A DNA stretch of 64,000 nucleotides, from contig NZ_CP076547.1 of the NCBI RefSeq assembly GCF_018889995.1, positions 124,001 through 188,000 on the forward strand, written 5' to 3'. Both the position numbers and the translations under genes were made by a program. Below the pieces are notes generated by a model. That model worked only from the letters and a program-made list of their open reading frames with translations. It was not told where the DNA came from and ran no database searches. Origin of the DNA: Subtercola sp. PAMC28395. Its GTDB lineage: Bacteria; Actinomycetota; Actinomycetes; Actinomycetales; Microbacteriaceae. Shown piece after piece: positions 21,211 through 29,827 of this stretch; the stretch's first letter is position 1; each line of letters starts with the position of its first letter.

Positions 21211-21993
21211 ATGGTCGAAACGACTGAAACCCGGGTCCCTGTGATGCAGGCGACCGATCTCGTGGCCGGCTACCTGCCGGGCATCAACATCCTGAACGGG
21301 TGCAATCTCGACGTCTATCCCGGCGAGCTGATCGGCATCATCGGCCCGAACGGCGCCGGCAAGTCGACCCTGCTCAAGGCACTCTTCGGTCTGGTGAACG
21401 TGCGCTCCGGCAGTGTGACGCTGAAAGGCGAGAACATCACCGGGCACAAGGCCAACAAGCTCGTGCAGGCCGGTGTGGGTTTCGTGCCCCAGAACAACAA
21501 CGTCTTCCCGTCGCTGACCATCGAAGAGAACCTGCAGATGGGGCTCTTCCTCCGCCCCAAGCTGCTCAAGGAGCGTCTCGAGGCGATCTTCGACCTCTTT
21601 CCGGTGCTTGCCGACCGGCGAACGCAGCGTGCGGGTTCACTCTCGGGTGGAGAGCGACAGTCGGTTGCCATGGCTCGAGCCCTCATGATGGACCCGTCAG
21701 TGCTCCTGCTCGATGAGCCCTCCGCCGGACTCTCGCCCGTTCGACAGGATGAGACCTTCATCCGCACCCGCCGCATCAACAAGACGGGTGTCTCGATCAT
21801 CATGGTCGAGCAGAACGCCCGGCGCTGCCTGCAGATCTGCGACCGCGGTTACGTGCTCGACCAGGGCCGGAACGCCTACACCGGCACCGGCCGCGAGCTC
21901 GCAGACGATCCGAAGGTCATCGAGCTCTACCTCGGTACCCTCGCAAAAGACGTGGAAGAAGAGACTTCGCACGACGCCCCCGGCGCCATCTGA
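21211..21993 (+). CDS. livF: Branched-chain amino-acid ABC ATPase LivF
   Basis: A 260-residue ATPase, second of the Liv pair. Motifs are IGIIGPNGAGKSTLLKALFG (Walker A), VPQNNNVFPSLTIEENLQMG (Q-loop region), SLSGGERQSVAMARAL (signature), VLLLDEPSAGLSP (Walker B) and MVEQNARRCL (H-loop, where LivF-type proteins usually have EQN). It begins 2 bp after livG, with GGAGGG upstream. The gene ends before a strong hairpin terminator at 22010-22045. Confidence 0.95.
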   Translation: MVETTETRVPVMQATDLVAGYLPGINILNGCNLDVYPGELIGIIGPNGAGKSTLLKALFGLVNVRSGSVTLKGENITGHKANKLVQAGVGFVPQNNNVFPSLTIEENLQMGLFLRPKLLKERLEAIFDLFPVLADRRTQRAGSLSGGERQSVAMARALMMDPSVLLLDEPSAGLSPVRQDETFIRTRRINKTGVSIIMVEQNARRCLQICDRGYVLDQGRNAYTGTGRELADDPKVIELYLGTLAKDVEEETSHDAPGAI

Positions 21994-22009
21994 CACACAT
22001 TCTCGGCCC

Positions 22010-22045
22010 AGAAGGCCCACTCCGGATGATCGGGGTGGGCCTTCT
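22010..22045. terminator. Hairpin terminator after livF
   Basis: A 15-bp stem (22010-22024 with 22031-22045, one G-U) closes a 6-nt loop, followed by TCGTACCCTT. It sits 17 bp after the livF stop. Its arms AGAAGG / CCTTCT suit termination in both directions. Confidence 0.85.
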
Positions 22046-22090
22046 TCGTACCCTTCAGCTGTCTTACCGCACCAGCCACGTCGCACCGGT

Positions 22091-22142
22091 ACAACAGAAG
22101 AAGCCCCCGACCGGATCACCGGGCGGGGGCTTGTTCTGTTGT
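22091..22142. terminator. Long hairpin terminator serving livK
   Basis: A 24-bp stem with two mismatches (22091-22114 with 22119-22142) closes the loop ATCA. The core is AAGCCCCCG / CGGGGGCTT. On the - strand it lies 26 bp after the livK stop. With the hairpin at 22010-22045 it insulates the convergent livF and livK transcripts. Confidence 0.85.
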
Positions 22143-22168
22143 GAGGCGCAAACCTCAGGCGCTACTCC

Positions 22169-23497
22169 CTAGTAGGAGGTCTGGCCTTCGATTGACGACT
22201 GGAACGTGTACGTGTTGTCGGCGTTGTACTTGTAGATACCGATGAACGCGCTCGAGGGCTCGTTGTGCGTGTTGAACGGGCCGATGCCGGACTTGCCTGT
22301 GTACTGAATCTCAGTACCGGCAGAGACCAGCTTGGCGCACTCGGCGTAGGAAGCACACTTCGTGCCGCCATTCGCACCGGAGACCGCAGCGAGCTGCTTG
22401 TTGAGGTCGGCAGAGACGTTCGACTTGGCCTTCAGCGCTGCCAGAGCGGTGAGGGTGGTCGCGTCGTAGGCCTCAGGAGCGTAGGAGAAGTCCTTGAGGT
22501 CGCCGTTCTCAGCCGACTTGTACCAGGCCACCAGCGAAGCCTTGAAGGCGTCGTCAGCGTTTGCACCGGGGATCGTACCCTGCGCGCCGGTCAGGGTACC
22601 CGCCTGGAAGTCCTTGCTGTAGTCAGCGGTGTTACCGTCTGACAGGTAGGTCTTCGGCATGGTCCAGCCCTGGGCGACCAGCTCGGGGATGATCGACTTG
22701 GTCTCGTCGAACGCGAGGATCACGATGGCGTCGGGCTTGGCAGCCAGGGCCGCGGTGACCTCAGCCGAGAACGTCGTCTGGCCGGGAGGGAACTCCTGGC
22801 CTGCGCCCTTGGCCCCGTATACGACGGTTCCGCCAGCGGACTCGATCGATGCCTGCGTGAAGTCGCGGAGGCCAGTGCCGTAGGAGTCGTTGAACACGAG
22901 GAACGCGATCTTCGAGTTGCCGTCACCGGTGATGAGCGAGCCGAGAGCTGAACCCTGTACCGAGTCCGGCGGTGCGGTGCGGTAGTAGAACGGACCGTAG
23001 CCACTGAGCTTGGCCGAAGTGTTCGCGGGCGAGATCTGTGTGATCTTGGCCGAGGCGAACGAGTCGACGACGTTCAGCGAGACGCTCGACGAAGCTGCAC
23101 CGATGGCGACCGACGGCTTGGCCGTGATCAGCTTCTGGGCAGAGGCCGTCGAAACACTGAGGTCGGTCGAGTCTCCGGAGTCGGTCGCGAGAACGCAGGC
23201 CTGTTTGCCGTCGACTCCGCCAGCGGCGTTGATGTCGGAAACCGCGAGGCCGACGCCAGCCTGCTCCGGCGGGTTCAGGTACGCGAGGCTACCCGTGATC
23301 GGGAGGATCGTACCGACAACGAGGTTGTTGGCTGTCGTTGCGTCGCTCGCGCAGTCAGACGAAGTCGCGGCCGCTGAAGCGGTCGCTGAGGAAGTCGATG
23401 TCGTGCTGCCACCGGAGGCACAGCCGGAAAGCATGACGGCAATGATGCCTGCTCCAGCCAGAATTGTGGTCCGGAGGGCGTACTTGGATTTGATCAT
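22169..23497 (-). CDS. livK: Branched-chain amino-acid-binding lipoprotein LivK
   Basis: A 442-residue solute-binding protein of the Peripla_BP_6 type. The signal peptide ends in a lipobox (VMLSGC, Cys at about residue 26), then a Ser/Thr/Ala linker, then the ligand-binding lobes (VVGTILPITGSLAYLNPPEQAGVGLAVSDINAAGGVDG). It would be tethered to the outer face of the membrane and deliver Leu/Ile/Val or a related amide or urea-type ligand to LivHM. It is convergent with livHMGF rather than inside the operon. Two Cys near the C-terminus (KCASYAEC) probably form a disulfide. The ATG at 23497 has AGGG about 9 nt upstream. Confidence 0.93.
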   Translation of the reverse strand: MIKSKYALRTTILAGAGIIAVMLSGCASGGSTTSTSSATASAAATSSDCASDATTANNLVVGTILPITGSLAYLNPPEQAGVGLAVSDINAAGGVDGKQACVLATDSGDSTDLSVSTASAQKLITAKPSVAIGAASSSVSLNVVDSFASAKITQISPANTSAKLSGYGPFYYRTAPPDSVQGSALGSLITGDGNSKIAFLVFNDSYGTGLRDFTQASIESAGGTVVYGAKGAGQEFPPGQTTFSAEVTAALAAKPDAIVILAFDETKSIIPELVAQGWTMPKTYLSDGNTADYSKDFQAGTLTGAQGTIPGANADDAFKASLVAWYKSAENGDLKDFSYAPEAYDATTLTALAALKAKSNVSADLNKQLAAVSGANGGTKCASYAECAKLVSAGTEIQYTGKSGIGPFNTHNEPSSAFIGIYKYNADNTYTFQSSIEGQTSY

Positions 23498-23581
23498 CCT
23501 GTGAACCCTTTCATAGTGCTCGCAAACCTCGGGCCTTCGGATGAAGACCCTTCGCGCTCATTAGGTCCCAACCTACGGTTC

Positions 23582-24526
23582 CTATGTTTCAAACGTGTTT
23601 TCTGTGCGTGCCATGCGAATATCGTTAGCAATTTGTAATGCGTCCCGCCGGCGCTGAGAACGGCTGTTGCGGGCCATGTCGACCGACAGAATCACGAGCG
23701 CCAGCCACACGATCACGAACCCGGCGAGCCTTTCGGGCGGCATCGGTTCCTGAAGAACGAATACACCGAGTACGAACTGGATGATCGGGGTCAGGTACTG
23801 CACGAACCCGACGACGATGAGCGGCAATCGCTTGGTGGCTGAGGCGAAGAGCAGCAGGGGCACGGCAGTGATGACGCCTGCGCCCACAAGCGCCACGGTG
23901 TGCCACGCGTTGATCTGACCGAAGGTGAGCCCCGTAGTCGCTCCGACCACGCAGAGCTGAATGACGACCAGCGGCACGAGCCACAGGGATTCGAGCGTCA
24001 AGCCGTTCACGGCGTCGATCTTGGGGCCCACGTGCTTCTTCACCAGACCATAGAACCCGAAGGAGAAAGCGAGGATGAGGGCGATCCAGGGCACGGCGCC
24101 ATAGCCGACGGCCAGCACAACTACGGCGACCGCACTGAGCGCGAGTGCAGCCCACTGAAGAGGTCGAAGGGTCTCCCGCAGAACGAAGACGCCCAGAAGA
24201 ATGGTTATCACTGGGTTGATGAAGTACCCAAGCGACGCCTCGACGACGTGCCCTGAGACCACGCTGAGAACGTATGTCTGCCAGTTGACGTAGATCAGGG
24301 CGCCGGCCAGACCCATCATGAGGATCAGGCGCGGCTGCCGGAAGACCCGGAGAAACGCGGGCCAGCGCCGAACAACGGTGATGATGAGGGAGCAGAACAC
24401 CAGCGAGAAGATGACGCGCCAGGCGACGATCTCGAAGGCTCCTGTCGGCGCCAGAAGAAGGAAGTAGAGAGGTAGCCCACCCCAGATCAGGTACGCGCCC
24501 AGCGCATAGAAGAACCCGACGCGCAC
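23582..24526 (-). CDS. rarD: EamA/RarD family transporter
   Basis: A DMT-superfamily protein with ten hydrophobic segments. VGFFYALGAYLIWGGLPLYFLLL at the N-terminus, WRVIFSLVFCSLII, NWQTYVLSVVSGHVVEASLGYFINP and QYLTPIIQFVLGVFVLQEPM match RarD. The role is unresolved; RarD members are often called chloramphenicol-sensitivity proteins or metabolite exporters. The frame is open to a GTG at 24613, but that extension would run through the groES terminator hairpin (24568-24602) and has no family counterpart, so I place the start at the GTG at 24526, giving 314 residues. It follows groES on the same strand. Confidence 0.88.
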   Translation of the reverse strand: MRVGFFYALGAYLIWGGLPLYFLLLAPTGAFEIVAWRVIFSLVFCSLIITVVRRWPAFLRVFRQPRLILMMGLAGALIYVNWQTYVLSVVSGHVVEASLGYFINPVITILLGVFVLRETLRPLQWAALALSAVAVVVLAVGYGAVPWIALILAFSFGFYGLVKKHVGPKIDAVNGLTLESLWLVPLVVIQLCVVGATTGLTFGQINAWHTVALVGAGVITAVPLLLFASATKRLPLIVVGFVQYLTPIIQFVLGVFVLQEPMPPERLAGFVIVWLALVILSVDMARNSRSQRRRDALQIANDIRMARTENTFET

Positions 24527-24567
24527 CCGACGGGCTACTGCCGTCGCTCCGTCATGTGCACCACGTG

Positions 24568-24602
24568 AAGAAGGCCCGGGTTCACCGAACCCGAGCCTTC
24601 TT
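24568..24602 (-). terminator. groES terminator hairpin
   Basis: A 16-bp stem with one C-A mismatch (24568-24583 with 24587-24602) and a 3-nt loop, with core GGGTTC-ACC-GAACCC and outer arms AAGAAGG / CCTTCTT. It starts 11 nt after the groES stop on the - strand and separates groES from rarD. Confidence 0.8.
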
Positions 24603-24612
24603 GAAGATCTCA

Positions 24613-24909
24613 CTATCGAACGATAACAGCCAGTACGTCGCGAGCGGAGAGCACGAGGTACTCTTCACCGTTGTACTTGACCTCGGTTCCGCCGTACTTG
24701 GAGTACAGGACCTTGTCATCGACGGAGATGTCGAGGGGAACGCGGTTACCGTTGTCGTCGATGCGACCGGGGCCGACGGCGACGACGACGCCTTCCTGAG
24801 GCTTCTCTTTGGCCGTGTCAGGAATGACGAGACCAGATGCGGTCGTCGTTTCTGCTTCGACCTGCTTGATAACGATGCGATCCTCGAGCGGCTTGATGGA
24901 GACCGACAC
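24613..24909 (-). CDS. groES: Co-chaperonin GroES
   Basis: A 98-residue 10-kDa chaperonin that caps GroEL. The sequence ([61 protein letters not shown]) is canonical, including the mobile loop with the IPDT segment. The start is the GTG at 24909, preceded by AGAGG at 7 nt. The upstream ATG at 24936 would add nine Arg/Lys-rich residues and no homology. Two CIRCE-like operators lie upstream, so repression by HrcA is likely. groEL does not follow and must be elsewhere. Confidence 0.97.
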   Translation of the reverse strand: MSVSIKPLEDRIVIKQVEAETTTASGLVIPDTAKEKPQEGVVVAVGPGRIDDNGNRVPLDISVDDKVLYSKYGGTEVKYNGEEYLVLSARDVLAVIVR

Positions 24910-24947
24910 TGTTGACCTCTTCTTTCTTCGGTTCAAAAGTCATTGTT

Positions 24948-24974
24948 TTGGCACACTCACACTGAGAGTGCTAA
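24948..24974 (-). promoter_or_regulatory. CIRCE element (HrcA operator) for groES
   Basis: On the - strand: TTAGCACTC, 9 nt, GTGTGCCAA. The left arm is a perfect match to the CIRCE consensus TTAGCACTC-N9-GAGTGCTAA and the right arm matches 7 of 9. It lies 38 bp upstream of the groES start, the usual place for HrcA control. Confidence 0.9.
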
Positions 24975-24993
24975 CTGAAGTTTAGAGGTGAAT

Positions 24994-25020
24994 CTAGCAC
25001 TCGGTCAACCCGAGTGCCAG
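24994..25020. promoter_or_regulatory. Second CIRCE-like element
   Basis: On the + strand: CTAGCACTC, 9 nt (GGTCAACCC), GAGTGCCAG. Arms match the CIRCE consensus 8 of 9 and 7 of 9 with the correct 9-nt spacing. It begins 19 bp beyond the first element and is 56 bp upstream of the divergent methyltransferase gene at 25077, so HrcA could act on both genes. Confidence 0.75.
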
Positions 25021-25076
25021 CCGCGCGCGGTGTTCGCGAAGCCGATGCAGCGAAGCTTCGCGCCTAAACTGAGCTG

Positions 25077-26276
25077 ATGCACAGGTCCGAGCTCGAACAG
25101 CTGTTGACGCCGGAGGGCCTGCGCTTGCTCGACTCGTTGCCTCCCTACACGAACGGCGGCGACATCGTGCGCTCCGTGGCCGATCTGCGTAAGAGCGGAT
25201 ACCCGGCATCACTGGTCGGCACCGTCATGACGCAGGCCAGACTTCGCGCCAGGGCGCAGTCGAAGTTCGGCGAATTCGCCACCCGGATGCTGTTCACCGA
25301 CGCCGGCCTCGAACAGGCGACCAGGCTCAGCGTCGCTGCGGTCCACGCAGGGCGCTTCCGATCAGCGGGGATCACCCGCGTCGCCGACCTGGGGTGCGGA
25401 ATCGGGGCAGATGCCCTCGCCCTCGCGGCGCTCGACATCTCTGTGACGGCAGTCGAACGCGACGAGGTCACGGCTGCCCTCGCCGCCTACAACCTCGCAC
25501 CGTTCCCCTCAGCCACGGTCGAGAACGGCGAGGCAGAGTCGTTCGACCTCACACGCGTCGACGGGGTCTATCTCGACCCGGCGAGGCGCTCTTCGGGACA
25601 CACCAATACGACACGGATGATCGACCCGGCCGATTTCAGCCCCACCCTCGATTTCGTGTTCGATGTCGCGCGTCGCGTGCCCACAGGAGTGAAGCTCGGT
25701 CCGGGAATCGACCGGGGGTTGATTCCCGGCGACTGTGAAGCGCAGTGGATCTCGGTCGACGGGCAGGTCGTGGAGATGGGCCTCTGGTTCGGACCCCTCG
25801 CCCGCCCGGGCATCCGGCGGGCAGCACTGGTGATGCGTGGAGACGCACGCCACGAGTTGACCGGGCCAGGGGACAGCGAAGATGTCGAGCCCGGTGAGCT
25901 GGGAGCGTATCTCTACGAACCCGACGGCAGTGTCATTCGCGCACGCCTCATCGGCGACCTCGCCCGCGCCCTCGACACGCGACTGGTCTCGGCCCAGATC
26001 GCGTACCTCACCGGAGACACACTGGTCGAATCGCCGTTCGCGCAGGTGTTCCGGGCGCGCGAGGTCTTCGCGTTCAACGTGCCGACGCTGAAGCGCGAGC
26101 TGAGAAGTCGCAACATCGGTTCGCTCGAGATCAAGAAACGAGGCGTGGATGTCGACCCCGCGACGCTTCGCACGAAGCTCGCGCTCAAGGGCACGGAGTC
26201 TGCCACCCTGTTCGTGACGCGCGCCGGCGGCAAGCATGTCGCGATCCTCGCCGACCGGGTGACCCCCACCGCCTGA
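25077..26276 (+). CDS. THUMP-like class I SAM-dependent methyltransferase
   Basis: A 399-residue protein. A helical N-terminal region (residues 1-95) precedes a Rossmann methyltransferase core: VADLGCGIGADALALA (motif I, SAM-binding), VTAVERDE (acidic residue that contacts the ribose), GVYLDPARR (motif IV, DPA-R as in the THUMP-like methyltransferases). The C-terminal third (NVPTLKRELRSRNIGSLEIKKRGVDV) is the THUMP-like domain. Actinobacterial members are widespread and uncharacterised; RNA is the presumed substrate. The ATG at 25077 is the start. It is monocistronic and divergent from groES across the two CIRCE-like sites. Confidence 0.87.
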   Translation: MHRSELEQLLTPEGLRLLDSLPPYTNGGDIVRSVADLRKSGYPASLVGTVMTQARLRARAQSKFGEFATRMLFTDAGLEQATRLSVAAVHAGRFRSAGITRVADLGCGIGADALALAALDISVTAVERDEVTAALAAYNLAPFPSATVENGEAESFDLTRVDGVYLDPARRSSGHTNTTRMIDPADFSPTLDFVFDVARRVPTGVKLGPGIDRGLIPGDCEAQWISVDGQVVEMGLWFGPLARPGIRRAALVMRGDARHELTGPGDSEDVEPGELGAYLYEPDGSVIRARLIGDLARALDTRLVSAQIAYLTGDTLVESPFAQVFRAREVFAFNVPTLKRELRSRNIGSLEIKKRGVDVDPATLRTKLALKGTESATLFVTRAGGKHVAILADRVTPTA

Positions 26277-26346
26277 GTCAGGCTGTGGGGGTCCTGGGTC
26301 AGAACGACGCGGGCCAGAAGGGCACAGCTGCTCTGCCTACGACGGT

Positions 26347-26937
26347 TCAGTACGAGTACGAGGTATTGATATTCGAGACGATCGCGATGATGAAGACCAG
26401 GATCAGAATCACTGACAAAGCGATGCCAGCAAACCCGGTGATCAGTGCGGTGAGCCAGAATCCACGGGCAGCAGGTTCTTTCTTACGGCCCAGGAACCCG
26501 AGCACAACGGCGCCGACGGAGAAGAGGAAGCCGCCGATTCCCAGGCTCACGAATGAGATGAGGATTCCGAGAATTCCGGCGACCATTCCGATGATGCTGA
26601 GCACCGGTGACTTCGCCACAGGGGCACCGTACCCTGCTACGGGCGCAGGGTATCCCGGAGCGGCAGGTGGCGCGGGGGGTGTTGCGGCGTACGCCTGTGG
26701 CGGCGACGCGTAAGCCGGGGGCGGAGTTGCTGGAGCCGAGTAGCTCGGTGCCGGGTACGCAGGCGCAGCGGGAGCTGTGTAGCTGGGCGCGGGAGGTGCG
26801 ACCGGCGGAGCCGGAGGAACCGGCGGAGCAGTGGGTGGCACGTTCGGCGCAGGAGGGGGTGGCGGGGTGTCGGATGCCCCGGGCCCTGCCGGCTGGCCCG
26901 GAATACCGTTGCCTGTGGGTGTGCTCGGATCGGTCAT
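26347..26937 (-). CDS. Pro-rich DUF4190 membrane protein
   Basis: A 196-residue protein. The first 110 residues are very rich in Pro, Ala and Tyr (repeated APPAPSYTAPAAPAYPAP-like blocks), and the rest is two membrane helices joined by a short positively charged turn (GFLGRKKEPAARGFW), which is the DUF4190 pattern. A frame runs further upstream, but GAAGGGA precedes the ATG at 26937 at a good distance and the upstream part is not protein-like. Pro-rich heads on DUF4190 proteins are common in actinobacteria. They face the cytoplasm and may bind partners. Function is unknown. Confidence 0.8.
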   Translation of the reverse strand: MTDPSTPTGNGIPGQPAGPGASDTPPPPPAPNVPPTAPPVPPAPPVAPPAPSYTAPAAPAYPAPSYSAPATPPPAYASPPQAYAATPPAPPAAPGYPAPVAGYGAPVAKSPVLSIIGMVAGILGILISFVSLGIGGFLFSVGAVVLGFLGRKKEPAARGFWLTALITGFAGIALSVILILVFIIAIVSNINTSYSY

Positions 26938-27104
26938 GGTGACATCCCTTCCCTGTTCCAGTCTCGGTTGAGACGCCGCATTCCAGCAGGCCATGTTCAT
27001 CGGCCCTGCCTGCAGTGCGGGTCTGCTTGTGCCACAGCCTACCGAGGCAGACCTGCCGAGCGGCACCCCCGCGGCAAAGAAATTGACGTGTGACCGGGGG
27101 TGCG

Positions 27105-27383
27105 TCAGTAGGTCGAGGCGCTGAGGCTCGCGAGTGCCGCCACATACACGATGATCAGAATGACTCCGAGAACCAGCTCGATGAAGCCGATCACAATGGC
27201 CGCGATCGCGAGTCCGCGGCCGGCCTCTCCGGTCTTCTTGACCTGGTTCAGCCCCACGAAGCCGAGAATGATGCCGACGACCGTGAACCCGATGATCGAG
27301 AGCACGAGGGCGACGATGGAGATGACATTCGTCTTCGCTGCCACGGGTGCGGGGCCGGCGGTGTAGGGGGCTGGGGTGGTCAT
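27105..27383 (-). CDS. Small DUF4190 membrane protein
   Basis: A 92-residue protein: a short Pro/Ala head (MTTPAPYTAGPAPVAAK) and two membrane helices (VISIVALVLSIIGFTVVGIILGFVGL; LAIAAIVIGFIELVLGVILIIVYVAAL) joined by NQVKKTGEAGRG. The turn sequence and spacing are those of DUF4190. It is a shorter relative of the gene at 26347-26937 on the same strand, 167 bp upstream of it, so the two probably arose by duplication. Confidence 0.82.
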   Translation of the reverse strand: MTTPAPYTAGPAPVAAKTNVISIVALVLSIIGFTVVGIILGFVGLNQVKKTGEAGRGLAIAAIVIGFIELVLGVILIIVYVAALASLSASTY

Positions 27384-27519
27384 GGTCTGCTCCTTCGACT
27401 ACGGACCCGGGCGATCGTCGCGGCACGGGTGCGGTGGTTGGCCGACAGCATTGTCGCGGCGGCGTTGACAATAGTGACAGATTGTCTGAAGAAATGTCAA
27501 TTGATGACGCGAATGACTG

Positions 27520-28635
27520 TCAGATGACGTGGATGTCGGTCACAGGCAACGTGGAATCCGCACCGAAATCGAGAGTGGAGGGGGGCAGTCCCCGCATGAT
27601 CACCTGGGCACCGAGTGCAGCGATCATCGCCCCGTTGTCGGTGCAGAGATCGAACGGAGGAATGCGCAGCGTCACTCCGGCGCTCTCGGCCCTCACGGCG
27701 GCCAGCTCACGGATGCGCGCGTTGGCCACGACTCCACCTCCCAGCAGCAACCGGGGAACGCCGAGATCGGCGCATGCCGCGAGCGCCTTGGTCAGCAGCA
27801 CGTCGGCAACGGCCTCGCGAAAGCTGGCAGCCACATCGGCGATGGGCACTTCCTCCCCGCGATCCTGACGGGCCTCGACCCACCGCGCGACGGCCGTCTT
27901 GAGCCCGCTGAACGAGAAGTCGTACCGATGCAGAGCCATGTCTTTGGGCAGGCTCAGCCCACGAGGAAAACGGATCGCCTTGGGATTGCCGCCCACAGCG
28001 ACGCGATCGATGTGCGGGCCTCCGGGGTAGGGAAGCCCGAGCACCCTCGCGACCTTGTCGAAGGCCTCCCCCGCTGCGTCGTCGATGGTTTCTCCCAGCA
28101 GCTCCACGTCGTCGACGAGGTCGCGCACATAGAGCAGCGAGGTGTGGCCACCCGACACCAGCAGGGCGATCGTGGGGTACTCGAGCGGCGCACTGTCGGG
28201 AGTCACAAGATCGACGCCGACATGGCCGACCAGGTGATTCACTGCATACAGCGGTTTTCCCGTTGCGACAGCCAGGCCCTTTGCCGCAGCGACGCCGACA
28301 ATGAGTGCGCCTGAGAGCCCTGGCCCGTTCGTCACAGCGATTGCGTCGATGTCGTGGATGCCCAGGCCTGCCTGCTCGAGGGCGAGCAGGATGGTCGGGG
28401 TCAGAGCTTCGAGGTGCGCACGCGCCGCGATCTCGGGCACGACTCCCCCGTACCGTGCATGCTCATCCATCGACGAGGCGATCGCGTTGGCCAGCAGCGT
28501 GGTGCCCCTCACGATCCCGACGCCGGTCTCGTCGCACGAGGTCTCGATGCCGAGCACGACAGGCTCTGCCGGCATCGGCCTGGTCGCTTCGAGCAGGTCA
28601 TCCATGCCGATGGGCCGGGTGGCGGGGTCAGTCAT
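27520..28635 (-). CDS. tsaD: tRNA N6-threonylcarbamoyladenosine transferase TsaD
   Basis: A 371-residue ASKHA-fold enzyme that transfers the threonylcarbamoyl group to A37 of ANN-decoding tRNAs, working with TsaB and TsaE. Motifs are [24 protein letters not shown] (metal-binding His with the following HxxH-type residues), [20 protein letters not shown] and [12 protein letters not shown]. It carries an N-terminal extension of about 25 residues. Its start overlaps the rimI stop by 4 bp. It is last in the glmS-to-tsaD operon. Confidence 0.97.
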   Translation of the reverse strand: MTDPATRPIGMDDLLEATRPMPAEPVVLGIETSCDETGVGIVRGTTLLANAIASSMDEHARYGGVVPEIAARAHLEALTPTILLALEQAGLGIHDIDAIAVTNGPGLSGALIVGVAAAKGLAVATGKPLYAVNHLVGHVGVDLVTPDSAPLEYPTIALLVSGGHTSLLYVRDLVDDVELLGETIDDAAGEAFDKVARVLGLPYPGGPHIDRVAVGGNPKAIRFPRGLSLPKDMALHRYDFSFSGLKTAVARWVEARQDRGEEVPIADVAASFREAVADVLLTKALAACADLGVPRLLLGGGVVANARIRELAAVRAESAGVTLRIPPFDLCTDNGAMIAALGAQVIMRGLPPSTLDFGADSTLPVTDIHVI

Positions 28636-29123
28636 GACGTCCTGCTTCCGCTCTGTGCCGTGTTGTGCGCAAGATCCAGGCGCATCACGATCGCGTCGAC
28701 ATTGTCGGGTTGGTAGTACCCCCGTCGTGTGCCGATCGGCGCGAAGCCCAGGGTGTTGTAGAGGTGCTGGGCGCCGGGATTGTCTGCCCGGACCTCGAGG
28801 AATACCCGGCGCGCACCGCGGCGTTCGGCTTCAACGAGGAGTGCCAGCATGAGTTGGCGGCCGAGGCCGTGCCGCCGGGCATCCGGTGCCACGGCGATCG
28901 TCTGGATGTCGGCGTCGGGCGCTCCCTGCGGGCTCAGCAGCCCGGCGTACCCGCGGAGCTCGCTGGAGCCCTCACTCGTGGCGACGAGGTAGTAACAGTG
29001 CGGCTGGGCGACGTCGGCCAGCATCATCGCGGGTGACCACGCGTCGGAACCGAAGGTGCTGGTCTCGAGCAGCATGATGTCGGCGACATCGGCAGGGCCG
29101 GCCCGGTGCAGTGTGAAGCTCAT
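28632..29123 (-). CDS. rimI: Ribosomal protein S18 alanine N-acetyltransferase RimI
   Basis: A 163-residue GNAT acetyltransferase. The acetyl-CoA-binding motif is [17 protein letters not shown] (R-x-x-G-x-G/A pattern), followed by [37 protein letters not shown], typical of RimI (LEVR-x-N-x-A-x-x-LY-x-x-GF). It acetylates the N-terminus of S18, and in some bacteria other proteins. It sits between tsaB and tsaD with 4-bp overlaps on both sides, the standard bacterial arrangement. Confidence 0.95.
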   Translation of the reverse strand: MSFTLHRAGPADVADIMLLETSTFGSDAWSPAMMLADVAQPHCYYLVATSEGSSELRGYAGLLSPQGAPDADIQTIAVAPDARRHGLGRQLMLALLVEAERRGARRVFLEVRADNPGAQHLYNTLGFAPIGTRRGYYQPDNVDAIVMRLDLAHNTAQSGSRTS

Positions 29124-29827
29124 TGGCTGACCCGCTTCACGCTGGTCGAGACGGTCACATCCGGAGAACGGAGGTACAGCGCCTGGCCGGTGGCGAACTC
29201 GTCTCCCGACTCGAGGATTCCGAGCGCGACTGTGCCGAGCGCCCCGGCCGAGACCTGGGTCGCGTCGACCCGCGCTGCCGCGTTGTACGCAAGCGAATCG
29301 GGCTTCGCCAGGCCCGGGCCGTCGAGCCTCCGCGCTGCCCCGGCAATTCGTGCCCCGCCGCTTTCTCCAGAAGCTCCTGGGCTGGCACTGTCTGCAACAG
29401 CTTCAGCCGCGCCAAGGTCGTACAGCGACCAGTACACCTCCCTGCGTCGCGCATCGGTCACCACGAGGAGTTCACCGTGCTCGCCCGCCGCACGGCGTTC
29501 GAAAGCGACGGCGTCATGGCTGACGACGGGCAGTACGTCGATGCCCGCGCCGATCGCGAAGGCGTGCGCGGCGGCGATGCCCACCCGAAGCCCGGTGAAC
29601 GGCCCCGGCCCCATCCCCGCGACCACGGCCGTCAGCTCTGCCGGCCGGACTCCCGCTTCGGTGAGGGCCTGCTCGATGAGCCGCCCGATGACCTCGGCGT
29701 GCTTCATCGTGTCGAGTCCGTTGGCTTCGCTCAGGATGCCCCGCTCGCCACTCACGACAGCCACACTCGTCGCTGCAGAGGTGTCGATCGCCAGAACGAT
29801 CACGTCGGATTTCGTCGTGGCAGTCAT
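29120..29827 (-). CDS. tsaB: t6A biosynthesis subunit TsaB
   Basis: A 235-residue inactive TsaD paralogue that dimerises with TsaD and is needed for t6A37 formation. Recognisable segments are VIVLAIDTSAATSVAVV, TMKHAEVIGRLIEQAL and VVAGMGPGPFTGLRVGIAAAHAFA (the GPGSFTGLR signature with Pro for Ser). A low-complexity insert near residues 148-170 (SASPGASGESGGARIAG) is unusual but lies in a variable region. It overlaps tsaE upstream and rimI downstream by 4 bp each. Confidence 0.95.
   Translation of the reverse strand: MTATTKSDVIVLAIDTSAATSVAVVSGERGILSEANGLDTMKHAEVIGRLIEQALTEAGVRPAELTAVVAGMGPGPFTGLRVGIAAAHAFAIGAGIDVLPVVSHDAVAFERRAAGEHGELLVVTDARRREVYWSLYDLGAAEAVADSASPGASGESGGARIAGAARRLDGPGLAKPDSLAYNAAARVDATQVSAGALGTVALGILESGDEFATGQALYLRSPDVTVSTSVKRVSQ

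Noticed and set aside
24527..24613. Extended rarD start at 24613
   Set aside because: The extension is translated groES terminator hairpin and has no counterpart in RarD proteins.
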